A DNA stretch of 64,000 nucleotides from an uncultured Acholeplasmatales bacterium (GTDB taxonomy: Bacteria > Bacillota_I > Bacilli_A > Acholeplasmatales > Anaeroplasmataceae), in contig CALUXI010000004.1 in assembly GCA_944324705.1 (NCBI GenBank), positions 1-64,000 on the forward strand, read 5' to 3'. Made by a program: the position numbers and the translations under genes. Position 1 is the stretch's first letter, and each line of letters starts with the position of its first letter. The notes beneath the pieces are model-generated. The model saw only the letters and a program-made list of their open reading frames with translations. It ran no database searches and was not told the DNA's origin. Below, piece by piece: positions 55,785-64,000 of the stretch.

Positions 55785-56087
55785 TTATTTAAGTAAATTT
55801 AAAAAATTTTGTTTAGGTTGATAACCTACTGTTCTAGCTACTTCCTTACCATTTTGGAAAACAATTACTGTAGGGATACTAGATACACCATATTTAGCGG
55901 CAAGTTCTTCCTCTTCATCTACATTTACTTTACCAACTTGATTAGGTACTTCATTAGCAATTTCTTCAATGATTGGACCTAACATACGGCAAGGACCACA
56001 CCAAGGTGCCCAGAAATCTACTAATGTTTTTTCACCACTTTTTATTACTTCATCAAAGTTTTCTTTTGTTAATTTTAATTCTGCCAT
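55785..56087 (-). CDS. trxA: Thioredoxin
   Basis: This 100-residue classic thioredoxin has active site WAPWCGPCRM, cis-Pro segment SSIPTVIVF and the Gly of VGYQPK. It reduces protein disulfides in the cytoplasm. The ribosome-binding site GGAGG is strong. It stands alone with its own terminator between gdhA and the secreted protein gene. Confidence 0.97.
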   Translation of the reverse strand: MAELKLTKENFDEVIKSGEKTLVDFWAPWCGPCRMLGPIIEEIANEVPNQVGKVNVDEEEELAAKYGVSSIPTVIVFQNGKEVARTVGYQPKQNFLNLLK

Positions 56088-56150
56088 AATTATTCCTCCT
56101 TAATTTAGCTACATTATAACCTAAACTAATTATCTTGTCTAAAGATTTGC

Positions 56151-57494
56151 TTATACAATTCCTTGAGCTAGCATAGCCTCTACAACTTTTAAGAAACCAC
56201 AAATATTAGCAGCAGCCACAAAATCATCACCTAAATTATATTTCTTAGCTACTTCAGCCATATTGTTATAAATATTTATCATTATTTCTTTTAATCTAGC
56301 ATCTACTTCTTTAAATGACCAACTTAGTCTTAAACTATTTTGACTCATTTCAAGGCCAGAAGTTGCTACCCCACCAGCATTAGCAGCCTTACCAGGAATA
56401 AATAGCACTTTATGTTTTTGTAAATATTTAGTAGCTTCTAAAGTAGTAGGCATATTAGCTCCCTCACATACAGCAAGACAGCCATTCTTAACTAGTGCTT
56501 TAGCATCTTCTAAATCTAACTCATTTTGGGTAGCACAAGGTAATGCTATATCACATTTTAATTTAAATACTCCTTTACCTTCATGATATGAAGACTGAGG
56601 GCGCATTTTCTTATATTCGGTTAAACGAGCACGTTTAACTTCTTTTATCTCTTTTAATAATGCTAAATCAATACCTTCAGGATCATAAATATAACCATTA
56701 GAATCCGAAACACTAACTACTTTAGCGCCTAATTCCATAGCTTTTTCACAAGCATATATTGCAACATTACCGGCTCCACTTATAACAATTGTTTTACCTT
56801 TAATATCAATATTATGATTTTTTAATAATTCATTAGTAATATATAAAAGACCATAGCCAGTAGCTTCTGTACGAACTAAAGAGCCACCATAAGTTAAACC
56901 TTTACCAGTCAATACTCCTTCATAATTACCAACAATCTTTTTATATTGTCCATATAAATAACCAATTTCACGAGCTCCAACCCCAATATCACCAGCCGGA
57001 ACATCACGATTTGGGCCTATATATTTATATAATTCTGTCATAAAACTTTGACAAAAGGCCATAACTTCCCTATCACTTTTACCTTTAGGATCAAAATCAC
57101 TACCGCCTTTGCCACCACCCATAGGTAGACTAGTGAGTGAATTTTTGAATGTTTGTTCAAAGGCTAAAAATTTTAAGATACTTTGATTAACAGAAGGATG
57201 TAAACGAAGTCCACCTTTATAAGGACCAATTGCGTTATTCCATTGTACACGATAACCCATATTAACTTCTACTTCACCCTTATCGTTTACCCAAGGAACC
57301 CTAAAACTTATGATTCTATCTGGTGTAGTAATTCTTTCAAGAATTTTATTTTTACGATATAATTCTTCATTTTCAGCAATTATTGGTTCAATAGATTCTA
57401 ATACTTCTTTAACTGCTTGTAAGAATTCTACTTCATTAGCATATTTATTTTTTAAATTTTCATACACTTCATTAATATAATTCATTTCTATCAC
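56151..57494 (-). CDS. gdhA: Glutamate dehydrogenase, NADP type
   Basis: The 447-residue protein is of the bacterial hexameric GDH class (subgroup I). PMGGGKGGSDFDPKGKS carries the substrate Lys, DVPAGDIGVGAREIGY is the family segment, and VISGAGNVAIYACEKA is the nucleotide-binding site. The following SDSNGYIYD suits NADP(H). It interconverts 2-oxoglutarate plus ammonia and glutamate. A cre-like site lies about 155 nt upstream. Confidence 0.96.
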   Translation of the reverse strand: MIEMNYINEVYENLKNKYANEVEFLQAVKEVLESIEPIIAENEELYRKNKILERITTPDRIISFRVPWVNDKGEVEVNMGYRVQWNNAIGPYKGGLRLHPSVNQSILKFLAFEQTFKNSLTSLPMGGGKGGSDFDPKGKSDREVMAFCQSFMTELYKYIGPNRDVPAGDIGVGAREIGYLYGQYKKIVGNYEGVLTGKGLTYGGSLVRTEATGYGLLYITNELLKNHNIDIKGKTIVISGAGNVAIYACEKAMELGAKVVSVSDSNGYIYDPEGIDLALLKEIKEVKRARLTEYKKMRPQSSYHEGKGVFKLKCDIALPCATQNELDLEDAKALVKNGCLAVCEGANMPTTLEATKYLQKHKVLFIPGKAANAGGVATSGLEMSQNSLRLSWSFKEVDARLKEIMINIYNNMAEVAKKYNLGDDFVAAANICGFLKVVEAMLAQGIV

Positions 57495-57648
57495 ACCTCT
57501 TGAAATATAATACTATATTTATGAAATAAAATAAAGTATTTTTAGTTATTTTTTAAATTTTACAAAATATAATTGTAACATTTAATAATTAGTTAAAATT
57601 TTTTTAAAAATTAAATTCAAAACTTAAATTATTTTAAGTAAAAATATA

Positions 57649-57663
57649 TTAACAGCGCTTTCA
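57649..57663. promoter_or_regulatory. cre-like site (CcpA)
   Basis: TTAACAGCGCTTTCA closely fits the catabolite-responsive-element consensus (TGWAANCGNTNWCA on the other strand, one position off). It lies between divergent transcription units, gdhA on the minus strand and a possible small RNA on the plus strand. CcpA is not in the window. Confidence 0.5.
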
Positions 57664-57688
57664 TAGTGTGCTAATATATAGGTGTAAA

Positions 57689-57877
57689 GAGGAATACACT
57701 AAGTAAAGAGGAGAAAAACCTTTACTTAGTGTAAATAAATAAGTAGTTCAATGAAAATAGTAATCGGTCGTGAAAAATGTTTTAGCTTTAGAAAAAAGTA
57801 TCTACTATTAGTTGACTACAAGTTTAAGAAGAAATTGAGGTTACCTTTTAAAAGAATCTTGATTTCTTCTTTTTTTT
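57689..57877 (+). ncRNA. Candidate plus-strand small RNA
   Basis: The segment contains a 13-bp hairpin (ACACTAAGTAAAG at 57696-57708, CTTTACTTAGTGT at 57720-57732) and ends in a 10-bp stem (57826-57835 with 57862-57871) plus eight T. A -10-like TAATAT lies just before it. A 44-codon open frame from 57751 runs across the terminator and has no ribosome-binding site, so I do not call it a gene. It is not 6S, SRP or tmRNA by any motif I know. Function unknown. Confidence 0.45.
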
Positions 57878-57904
57878 GTCAATAAAAGTTCATTCTAAAA
57901 CAAA

Positions 57905-57931
57905 AGATGGCATTGTATTGACATGCCATCT
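57905..57931 (-). terminator. Terminator of the MsmX-like gene
   Basis: AGATGGCAT (57905-57913) pairs with ATGCCATCT (57923-57931), followed by TTTGTTTT on the minus strand, 18 nt after the stop at 57949. Confidence 0.8.
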
Positions 57932-57948
57932 CCTTATGAATATTAAAT

Positions 57949-59124
57949 TTAAGCAACTTTTTCTTCAGTTTCTTCTTTAACTTCTTCTTCAGAATTGGCA
58001 TTTGGAATATAGCCTTCATTGAAGATATTCATTTCATCTTCGGCGTTAAAGTAATGACAATTTTCTAAATCAATTGCTACTTTTAATTTTGAACCATCAG
58101 CCACTTTATGTTTAGAACTTACTAAACAAATTATATGTTGATCTTCAATATCAAAATGAACATTAGATTCATGACCTAACATTTCACATAAATCTACAGT
58201 TACTTCAATTTGTGATTTAGCTAAACGAACTATGTTTTCTTCATCTAAATAAATTTCTTCTGGTCTTACCCCAATTACAATCTTATGATTTACTAAACCT
58301 AATTCTTTAATCTTAGTAAATTTAGATTTTGGTAAATTCATTTTATGAGTACCTGATACGGTGGTGAAAACACCTTTTTCATCAACAATACCATTAATAA
58401 AGTTCATGGCTGGAGTACCAATGAAACCACCAACAAAAACATTAGCCGGATGAGTATAAATTTCTTCAGGACTTCCAACTTGTTGAATATGGCCATCACG
58501 CATTACAACGATTCTTGTAGCCATTGTCATAGCTTCAACTTGATCGTGAGTAACATATATTGAAGTTGCCCCAATTCTCTTGTGAATTCTCGCAATTTCT
58601 GAACGCATTTGTCCACGTAACTTAGCATCTAAGTTAGATAATGGTTCATCATATAAGAAAACTTTAGCATCTCTAACTATAGCTCTACCTAAAGCAACTC
58701 TTTGTCTTTGACCACCTGATAAAGCTTTAGGCTTACGTTCTAAATATTGTTCAAGACCTAATGTATGGGCAACCTCATTGATTCTTCTTTTAATTTCATC
58801 CTTTGGAACTTTTCTCAATTTCAAACCAAATGCCATATTATCATAAACTGTCATGTGTGGGAACAAAGCATAAGATTGGAATACCATTGCAATACCTCTA
58901 TTTTTAGGTAAAACGTCATTCATTAATTCACCATCAATATAAAGTTCCCCAGATGTAATATCTTCAAGACCAGCAATCATACGAAGTGTTGTAGACTTAC
59001 CACAACCAGATGGACCTACTAATACAATAAAGTCTTTATCATTTATATCTAAGTTAAAATCAAATACTGCTTGATTTCCCCCTTGATAAATTTTATTTAC
59101 ATTCTTTAATACAACTGTTGCCAT
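57949..59124 (-). CDS. Sugar ABC transporter ATPase (MsmX/UgpC/MalK type)
   Basis: This 391-residue ATPase has Walker A GPSGCGKST, signature LSGGQRQRVALGRA, Walker B VFLYDEPLSNLDAKLR and the C-terminal TOBE/MalK regulatory domain (VIGVRPEEIYLD). It energises carbohydrate uptake and may serve several permeases. No permease or binding protein is adjacent, as is typical for MsmX-like multitask ATPases. It follows the epimerase gene by 15 nt. Confidence 0.93.
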   Translation of the reverse strand: MATVVLKNVNKIYQGGNQAVFDFNLDINDKDFIVLVGPSGCGKSTTLRMIAGLEDITSGELYIDGELMNDVLPKNRGIAMVFQSYALFPHMTVYDNMAFGLKLRKVPKDEIKRRINEVAHTLGLEQYLERKPKALSGGQRQRVALGRAIVRDAKVFLYDEPLSNLDAKLRGQMRSEIARIHKRIGATSIYVTHDQVEAMTMATRIVVMRDGHIQQVGSPEEIYTHPANVFVGGFIGTPAMNFINGIVDEKGVFTTVSGTHKMNLPKSKFTKIKELGLVNHKIVIGVRPEEIYLDEENIVRLAKSQIEVTVDLCEMLGHESNVHFDIEDQHIICLVSSKHKVADGSKLKVAIDLENCHYFNAEDEMNIFNEGYIPNANSEEEVKEETEEKVA

Positions 59125-59139
59125 TGTTTCTCCTCTTAA

Positions 59140-59982
59140 TCATTCAATATATTGAATTATATATTTAGTTACAAAATTACTATTTGGATTTAAACTTATT
59201 AAAGTTTCTTTTTGACTTAAATCTAAGTCAGCATCTAAAATATCTGGCAAACCATACCATGATTCAATACATAAAAATTTAGGATCAGTTTCTGGTATTT
59301 TTTGCCAAAAAGCAGTATATGGCATATCGTGTTTAATTAAAATTTTACTAGTTTTGCCAATAATTCCTATTTCATTTAAATCTTTATAACATAATGTCCT
59401 AGGTTCTATAAGCATTTTAGACATTTTAGAAAATGGCATTATTTCAAGTTTTTCTTTATGTTTACCACTAACGTAACTACCAGTAAAATCTATTGATTCA
59501 TAATTTTCTTTTTTAATTTCTAAACAATTGTCACCAAGTAATTTATTTAAGCCAAAATAATCATATCCCGGATGAAAACCTAAGGCAAAATACATTACAT
59601 TACTACTTAAATTTGTAACTTTAAAATTTATACTTAATATATCATTTACAATCTTATAATTAATAAATAAATTAAAATTAAAGGGATAACTAAACTTATT
59701 ATTAGATAATAATAAAGTTATTTCATCTTTGCGTTTATCAACAACAATGAATTCACTTCTTTTAGCAAAACCATGAACAAAAGCCTCATAAGTCTTATCT
59801 AAATAAATGTATTTACTATCTTTAAAAGATCCAATGTTTGGAAATAAGATTGGACTTTGTTCAGACCATAAACTATTTTTTTGCCACAAGATATTTATTC
59901 CTTTAATATTCAAATAGGCAAGTTCTGCCCCTAGTGAATTTATGCCAACACATAATTTATCACTATTTATTTCTAAAATCAT
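59140..59982 (-). CDS. Aldose 1-epimerase family protein
   Basis: The 280-residue protein has the galactose-mutarotase-like fold (GAELAYLNIKGINILWQ, then PILFPNIGSF with the catalytic-loop Pro, HGFAKRSEF and FALGFHPGYDYFG with the active-site His). It converts anomers of an aldose. It lacks the exact GalM spacing, so substrate is unknown (LacX/YihR-like group). It overlaps the regulator gene by 4 nt. Confidence 0.85.
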   Translation of the reverse strand: MILEINSDKLCVGINSLGAELAYLNIKGINILWQKNSLWSEQSPILFPNIGSFKDSKYIYLDKTYEAFVHGFAKRSEFIVVDKRKDEITLLLSNNKFSYPFNFNLFINYKIVNDILSINFKVTNLSSNVMYFALGFHPGYDYFGLNKLLGDNCLEIKKENYESIDFTGSYVSGKHKEKLEIMPFSKMSKMLIEPRTLCYKDLNEIGIIGKTSKILIKHDMPYTAFWQKIPETDPKFLCIESWYGLPDILDADLDLSQKETLISLNPNSNFVTKYIIQYIE

Positions 59983-60818
59983 TTTATCACCGAATTAGTT
60001 ACTAATTGATTATATGTATGGGTTTTATTTTCATCTTTCAATGCACAATTAGTAATTAAAACGTCACTTATAAATAATTGTGATAGTTTTGAACTAAAAA
60101 AACCACCATTTATATCGTTTTCAAAACCTTTAGTTTGTAAGAAAACATCTGCATAGTTATATAACGTTGAATTTAAATAATTAGATATAGCAATTACTTT
60201 AATATTTTTTTCTTTACATCTCTTAGCAATATTTATTATTTCTTCTGTTTCACCAGAAAATGAATATAATAAACAAACCATATCTTTACTTTCTGCTACA
60301 GCCATATACATATAATTAAAGTGACTATCATCGATAACTATAGCTGGTAAACCAATTCTTAAACATTTCGTAAACATATCAAGAGCCGATGTATGACTAA
60401 TCCCCATACCAGCAATTAAGACATATTTAGAGTTTAACATTAATCTACTTGCTTCTTCAATATTATTCATATTTAGATTTTCTTTAGTCGTATTAATAAC
60501 TTCAATCATATTTTCACATATATTATCAACAAATGGGCTATCATTAGCAACATGTAAATTTTCATAATTTTTATAAACTGCCATTCTAAAATTTGTAAAA
60601 TTAGAATATCCTAATTTTTTAAAATATCTAACTACTGTGGCCTCACCAACACAAATTTTAGCTGCTATACTACTTAAAGATTCATAAACAACTTGTAAAG
60701 GATTAGCTACTACAAAATCATGAACCTTCTGTTCAGACTTAGAAAATTCAATTTTATTAGGATTTAATACACTACTAAATTTTTTTAAATCAAACGCCAT
60801 AATTACTTCACCAACCAT
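59979..60818 (-). CDS. MurR/RpiR family transcriptional regulator
   Basis: An N-terminal HTH_6 domain (SSIAAKICVGEATVVRYFKKLGYSNFTNFR) is followed by a SIS sugar-phosphate-binding domain (VLIAGMGISHTSALDMFTKCL, LLYSFSGETEEIINIAKRC). Such regulators sense phosphosugars and control sugar use, often amino sugars. GAGG lies 8 nt upstream of the ATG at 60818. Its place between the epimerase and the beta-helix protein suggests it controls this locus. Confidence 0.92.
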   Translation of the reverse strand: MVGEVIMAFDLKKFSSVLNPNKIEFSKSEQKVHDFVVANPLQVVYESLSSIAAKICVGEATVVRYFKKLGYSNFTNFRMAVYKNYENLHVANDSPFVDNICENMIEVINTTKENLNMNNIEEASRLMLNSKYVLIAGMGISHTSALDMFTKCLRIGLPAIVIDDSHFNYMYMAVAESKDMVCLLYSFSGETEEIINIAKRCKEKNIKVIAISNYLNSTLYNYADVFLQTKGFENDINGGFFSSKLSQLFISDVLITNCALKDENKTHTYNQLVTNSVIK

Positions 60819-60856
60819 AAAATTTACCTCATTATAACATAATTTAAAATATTTTG

Positions 60857-63418
60857 TTAAGCATTAGTGACAGTAATTATGATATTTATAATCTCATTAT
60901 TCACTTTATTAATAACACTTAAACCGTGACTTCCTACTTTTAAAACCTTAACTTCTAAATTATTAATTTCTATACAACTAGGATTATAAATAAATTCTAA
61001 ATTAGAAATATCCCCACTATAAATTAAATCTAAACTACTTGTTTCATTTAAATTAAGCGTTAAATCACTGACTAAGATATTTTCTTTAGCCCTTACATTA
61101 ATTATATAATTTATAATCTTGCCATCATAATTTAATTCTAGGTTATATGTCCCTACTACTAACCCATAACATAAATTATCTTCAATTTTCAATTTAGTTG
61201 TATCATAGTTTAAAGTACTTTTATTTAGTAGTTCTTGATTTAGACTAAAATTTAAACCAAGTTCAATATTTTTAATAATATTTAAATCATTAGCACTAAC
61301 ATTAATTTTAAAATATTTAACAATTTGACTATAAGTTTCTTTTACTTTAACAATATGACTACCTACTTTTAAACCCATAACTTTTAAATCATTAATGCTT
61401 AGACAATCTTCATTATAACTAAAAGTAAATTCATAAGGATATCCTTCAATGCCACTAAATACTAAATCAGTTTCTTCTCCTAATTTAATATTTAAATCCA
61501 TTACCTCAAAATCACTTAAAACTTCATCATCCACACTAATATTTAAGGTAATATTAAACCCGCCACAATCTAAAGTAATAACTAAATTATTACCAATCAT
61601 TTGAGGTTCTATTAAGATATCATTATTTTTATTTATGGTAAAATAATTTTCATCATAGTTTAAAACATCATAATTACTAAATAAGTCTAAATCTAAGTAA
61701 TCACTTAAATTAATCACTTGATGTAAATGACAATCTATATTAATAAGACTAGGAATATTAAGTTTAAGAATTTGATATTTCGTACTAGGAATTGTTTCTA
61801 TTTCCTCTTCTACTAATATATTTTCATTATTTGTTAAAGTAGTTAAAACTTCATAATTAGTATCTAATTTTAATTCTTCGTTATTATATTTATAATTATT
61901 TAAATAAGTATTTGGCGTTTTAATTTTTTCATTTTCAATTTCTATTTGAGCTTTCTCTATATTTAATAAACTATATTCATCAATATCTTTATAATTATTA
62001 ATTAAATCAGTTTCATACTTAGTTCCTAAATTATAATCATAATCAGAAACAATATTCATATCTTTATTTAGATAATTAGTATTATTTTCTAAATAAATGT
62101 TACTAGTTAAATCATTATTATAGCCTTCAATTCGCATTTCTTCATTTATTAAACCTAAAGATAATATTTTATTATTTTCAATAGTTAAATTAGAAATTTC
62201 TGAACTAGCAATGTAATTTTTAAAATAAATTAAGAAGCTTTGGGTAATATATTTAGATTTAGTATAAGAGTTATTTGGCGATGTTAACTCATATCTAGTA
62301 GATATATAATCTTGATTAAGAAAAATATTATTACTAATATAAGTATTTTTAAAATAATTTTTATTAGAACCTGTTTGAATATAAAGTAAAACTAAATTAT
62401 CTTCAAAAATATTCTTATAGATTAACGCATTTTCCCCATTTCTAATTTTAAGACCACCATCTTGGTTTTTATTTTGACCTTTAAAATAATTCCCTACTAC
62501 CTTTAAATTGTTATACTCTTTAGCATAAACAATATGATCTCTATTATAACCAAGACTTACACCACTCTTATCCTCATAATTAATTTCAGTCAAATTTTTA
62601 TTTAATGAGAAATGATTACTTAAAATCTCTGTATTATTGTCCCCACTAATAACATTAATAGCTGTCATAAAATAACCTTGATTTAAAGTAAAATCAAAAT
62701 CATCTAACTTTAATAATTTATTTTTTAAAGTTTTAACACTATCACTAACAATACTAGAGTCTAAGTCTTCTAAACAACCAAAATAATTATCTTTAATCAC
62801 TACATCATAGCTTTGATAAACAGCAATACCACGCCCTAAACTATATTCATCCCGTAAAAATAAGTTACTAGAAATTTCCCCATTAGTCTTACTCTTTAAA
62901 ATGTAATAACCGGTGTTTTCTCCACCATTTTGGTTACTGCTGTCAGGTTTAAGACCTGGGTCTGTATCTAAACTTACTTTTTTAGCATTTAGGAAAATAT
63001 TATTTTTAATTACCCAATTATTAGAATTAGCTTGTTGACTATAAATAGTAACATTATCAAATATGATACTTTCTATAGTAATATTAGGAGTATTAAGATC
63101 ATCAAAAATTGTTACTTGATAATCTCCATTTTCTCCTTTAAAGATTGTTAAATCTGATCCTAGTAAAGATACTCCTTCAACTAGTTTAACATTTTCTTTT
63201 AAAAGATAGGTTCCACTATTAAAATAGGCATCTTTATTTTGTTCTTGACATATTTCCAAAAAATCTTCAATTTCTTGACTATTATCTTTATTAGGACTTA
63301 AAGTAATATAATTTTTAGCCTCTAAATAGTTTTTTTCTTTAGCTTCAATTTGATAATTAATAATATTAAAAGAAATTATAAGTAGAATTAAGAAGATTAA
63401 ACATTTAATTTTTTTCAT
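60857..63418 (-). CDS. Secreted parallel beta-helix protein, polysaccharide-lyase-like
   Basis: The 853 residues begin with a signal peptide (CLIFLILLIISFNIINYQIEA). The first 470 or so residues carry short repeats with N-N-x-F/I steps (NNWVIKNNIFLNA, SNLFLRDEYS, VIKDNYFG, VVGNYFKGQNKNQDGGLKIRNGENALIYKNIFEDN) that fit a right-handed beta-helix. The GGLKIRNG step recalls PL6/chondroitinase B lyases, and a Lys/Arg pair would be the catalytic base; I cannot verify it. The C-terminal half holds at least three Ig-like modules ending with VGSHxxxV. It likely cleaves an extracellular polyanionic polysaccharide. Confidence 0.6.
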   Translation of the reverse strand: MKKIKCLIFLILLIISFNIINYQIEAKEKNYLEAKNYITLSPNKDNSQEIEDFLEICQEQNKDAYFNSGTYLLKENVKLVEGVSLLGSDLTIFKGENGDYQVTIFDDLNTPNITIESIIFDNVTIYSQQANSNNWVIKNNIFLNAKKVSLDTDPGLKPDSSNQNGGENTGYYILKSKTNGEISSNLFLRDEYSLGRGIAVYQSYDVVIKDNYFGCLEDLDSSIVSDSVKTLKNKLLKLDDFDFTLNQGYFMTAINVISGDNNTEILSNHFSLNKNLTEINYEDKSGVSLGYNRDHIVYAKEYNNLKVVGNYFKGQNKNQDGGLKIRNGENALIYKNIFEDNLVLLYIQTGSNKNYFKNTYISNNIFLNQDYISTRYELTSPNNSYTKSKYITQSFLIYFKNYIASSEISNLTIENNKILSLGLINEEMRIEGYNNDLTSNIYLENNTNYLNKDMNIVSDYDYNLGTKYETDLINNYKDIDEYSLLNIEKAQIEIENEKIKTPNTYLNNYKYNNEELKLDTNYEVLTTLTNNENILVEEEIETIPSTKYQILKLNIPSLINIDCHLHQVINLSDYLDLDLFSNYDVLNYDENYFTINKNNDILIEPQMIGNNLVITLDCGGFNITLNISVDDEVLSDFEVMDLNIKLGEETDLVFSGIEGYPYEFTFSYNEDCLSINDLKVMGLKVGSHIVKVKETYSQIVKYFKINVSANDLNIIKNIELGLNFSLNQELLNKSTLNYDTTKLKIEDNLCYGLVVGTYNLELNYDGKIINYIINVRAKENILVSDLTLNLNETSSLDLIYSGDISNLEFIYNPSCIEINNLEVKVLKVGSHGLSVINKVNNEIINIIITVTNA

Positions 63419-64000
63419 TATTCTTCCTCATAACTAACAAATGTTCTAATTCATCAGGTACATAATAGATATTATTTTCTACTTTTAAATCACTTTCAAT
63501 TAAATTATAACCACTTATTTCTAATTCAATTTTAGTAATTCTTCTTTTACCTGTATTAATTTTAAGATAAATTAAATCATCTACATATTTTAAAAGAATA
63601 GAACATTTACCATTAACTTTCATATCATTATATTTTAAGTTTTTAAAACAGTTTACAAAAATATAATTTAAATATTTTAAGATATGATAATCATTATCTA
63701 TTACTAAATTATAATCATCGAATTTTCCCTTAAATAAAGGATAAATTTGATATGTATAATCTTTAATATTATCAATAATTAATCTCTTACTAGAAATATT
63801 ATAGATTGTATCACTATTATTTAAATTTAAATCTTTATAAGATCTTTGTTCTTGATAATTAATCAATTTAGCTCCATTTACATTTTTTATTAGCACCTTA
63901 TCATTATATGCCTTATCATTATCTATACTTATTACATCATTATCATAAATAACTAAATGTAAGTCTTCCTTGCTCTTAATATTTGTCCCTACACAAACAA
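63405..64000 (-). CDS. 3' part of a probable polysaccharide-active protein (cut by window edge)
   Basis: The frame is open through position 64000 (reading VCVGTNIKSKEDLHLVIYD at the edge), so the gene begins outside the window. The first internal start (GTG 63896) is not the true one. The VCVGTNIKS-type segment and the beta-rich tail recall the C-terminal domain of polysaccharide lyase family 8 enzymes, which have LGSGIxS here. The assignment is tentative. It overlaps the beta-helix gene by 14 nt and is co-transcribed with it. Confidence 0.45.
   Translation of the reverse strand, partial: VCVGTNIKSKEDLHLVIYDNDVISIDNDKAYNDKVLIKNVNGAKLINYQEQRSYKDLNLNNSDTIYNISSKRLIIDNIKDYTYQIYPLFKGKFDDYNLVIDNDYHILKYLNYIFVNCFKNLKYNDMKVNGKCSILLKYVDDLIYLKINTGKRRITKIELEISGYNLIESDLKVENNIYYVPDELEHLLVMRKNNEKN

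Noticed and set aside
57689-57877. 6S RNA, SRP RNA or tmRNA
   Set aside because: Length suits 6S, but the ends do not form one long bulged stem, and the conserved SRP and tmRNA segments are absent. It is kept only as an unassigned small RNA candidate.

Overview
The window is a low-GC chromosome segment from a Gram-positive bacterium using the standard code (TGA is a stop, TGG is Trp). A 1481-residue PolC-type replicase, an Mn-type (yybP-ykoY) riboswitch, a purine riboswitch, a CcpA-like cre site and lipobox lipoproteins all point to Bacillota. The very low GC and gut-type protein families (DUF6273, InlB/Flg_new repeats, AAA_14 ATPases) suggest a host-associated member of the Bacilli/Erysipelotrichia/Mollicutes-related lineages. 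This taxonomic placement is inference. Nearly all genes are on the minus strand. The plus strand carries one frameshifted lipoprotein gene, one tRNA-Thr and one possible small RNA.

Positions 1-28,700 are accessory. They begin with an island of nucleic-acid and NTP enzymes: a NUDIX hydrolase plus a near-identical copy that has lost its ATG, a PLD-helicase-DUF3427 protein, and two AAA_14/DUF4143 ATPases. An IS4/IS1634-type insertion follows, then an AAA ATPase/TOPRIM pair resembling phage-defence modules, and an ADP-ribose cluster (DraG-type hydrolase, macrodomain, NERD-HRDC protein). Next come a purine-riboswitch-led remnant of a xanthine-dehydrogenase operon, a WYL regulator, an internally deleted IS110 element and a lipoprotein gene broken at a 7-G tract.

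The most notable system is a diversity-generating retroelement (DGR) at 22,250-25,300. It has a lipoprotein target gene ending in a DUF6273 domain with its variable repeat (VR), a hairpin just downstream of the VR, an Avd-like gene, and an Asn-codon-rich template repeat (TR). By hand alignment, 22 of 25 VR/TR substitutions fall on template adenines. No reverse transcriptase lies in the window: the cassette ends in a terminator and an IS66 remnant. It is either degenerate or served in trans. A recombinase fragment, a Fic protein and a compositionally foreign 5'-3' exonuclease finish the region.

Positions 28,650-57,500 are core-like. They hold rlmD, a single-chain L-serine dehydratase, uvrB, an Na/Pi transporter, rnhA, mtnN, udk, an S4/YlmH protein, a Bax-inhibitor-like protein, polC, a membrane protein, a LeuRS-derived protein lacking both synthetase signatures, acpP, a lipid kinase, a P-type ATPase under an Mn-type riboswitch, pyk, an ABC transporter, trxA and gdhA.

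Positions 57,600-64,000 form a carbohydrate-use locus: an MsmX/UgpC-type ABC ATPase, an aldose-epimerase-like protein, an RpiR regulator, a secreted parallel beta-helix protein and the 3' part of a probable polysaccharide-active protein cut by the window edge.
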